Source of the DNA: Polaromonas eurypsychrophila | GTDB taxonomy: Bacteria; Pseudomonadota; Gammaproteobacteria; Burkholderiales; Burkholderiaceae_C | Length of the DNA stretch: 64,000 bases | Direction of reading: 5' to 3' | Assembly: GCF_014641715.1 (NCBI RefSeq) | Contig: NZ_BMIG01000004.1 | Coordinates: 186,001-250,000 of the forward strand | Shown here: positions 63,851 to 64,000 of the stretch, one piece after another | How positions within the stretch are numbered: position 1 is the stretch's first letter | Layout: the number at the start of each line of letters is the position of its first letter | The notes under the pieces: model-generated | What the model saw: the letters and a program-made list of their open reading frames with translations, nothing else | What the model was told of the DNA's origin: nothing | Database searches by the model: none | Translations under genes and position numbers: made by a program

Positions 63851-64000
63851 GGCACCTCCACCCCGCCCATGCGCGTCGCAATGGTGGAAGCGCGCGAGGC
63901 CAGGTAGCCCGAGCCGGGCCGGGTCTCGAAGTATTTGGGGCGCGGCAGCATCACCGCCAGGCGTGCGGCTTCGTATGCGCTGAGTTTCGAGGCGGGCTTG
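63847..64000 (-). CDS. mtgA: Monofunctional peptidoglycan glycosyltransferase MtgA, C-terminal fragment
   Basis: I read about 51 codons, [20 protein letters not shown], then [20 protein letters not shown] and a short tail, ending at TGA 63847. The AARLA-MLPRP-YL-SRA pattern matches the C-terminal end of MtgA, which polymerises lipid II without a transpeptidase domain. The gene begins outside the window. A bifunctional PBP is less likely because the protein ends here. Confidence 0.75.
   Translation of the reverse strand, partial: KPASKLSAYEAARLAVMLPRPKYFETRPGSGYLASRASTIATRMGGVEVP

Noticed and set aside
1-64000. tRNA and rRNA genes, insertion sequences and prophage genes
   Set aside because: I saw no tRNA-like cloverleaf with a GTTCRA arm, no rRNA, and no transposase, integrase (other than XerC) or phage gene in the window.

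Overview
The window reads as chromosomal DNA of a high-GC betaproteobacterium of the Burkholderiales, most likely family Comamonadaceae (Polaromonas/Rhodoferax/Acidovorax type). The gene set and order, the complete division and cell wall (dcw) cluster, and above all the short dispersed repeats fit that group. The genus is inferred from general knowledge, not from a search.

Region 1-10 kb is catabolic. On the minus strand, a branched-chain-amino-acid-type ABC transporter (livH, livM, livG, livF) is followed by a long-chain-type acyl-CoA ligase and the receptor protein, which is cut by the window start. Divergent from it are an AtuA-family protein, its small partner and a crotonase-fold enzyme. 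Together they suggest uptake, CoA activation and breakdown of an unidentified organic acid. Region 10-18 kb holds an acyl-CoA thioesterase, an Atm1-type ABC exporter, a LysR regulator, the glutamate/aspartate importer gltIJKL with a sigma-54-like promoter far upstream, and pyrC.

Region 18-34 kb is mixed housekeeping: a NYN-domain protein with a lysine-rich linker, DUF3025, htpX, a ProQ-family RNA chaperone, a flavin reductase, an FAD-dependent oxidoreductase, the RNase P RNA gene, a NUDIX/metallo-beta-lactamase fusion, a Bug-type receptor, an apparently foreign HEPN-like gene (28120-29301), mltB, an AhpD-like protein, dapF, DUF484 and xerC. Region 34-42 kb holds a membrane protein with a degenerate GGDEF domain, rlmI, a COG0523 metal GTPase, a DksA-like protein with a long histone-like tail and almost no zinc ligands, and a STAS-domain protein.

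Region 42-61.5 kb is the dcw cluster: mraZ, rsmH, ftsL, ftsI, murE, murF, mraY, murD, ftsW, murG, murC, ddl, ftsQ, ftsA, ftsZ, then lpxC. Most neighbours overlap by 1-11 bases. Four 10-base-spaced AGTG repeats before mraZ look like MraZ operators. The window ends with ruvC, cdsA, plsC and a partial mtgA on the minus strand.

The most distinctive feature is the load of small repeats. I separate five families: A (a GC-rich CCCCCGAGGGGG palindrome element), B (an AGCTAT...ATAGC element), C (paired TCATCCCGGA...TCCGGGAT and GCGGG...CCCGC palindromes), and two longer hairpin-rich elements, E1 and E2. Families A and B occur between genes and also in frame inside conserved genes (dapF, DUF484, DUF3025, NUDIX-MBL, murD) and at the 3' ends of murG and murC. 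The two E1 copies differ in sequence but keep their hairpins through matching changes. The HEPN-like gene, bounded by TTAGGC and GCCTAAC, is the best candidate for an undescribed accessory function.
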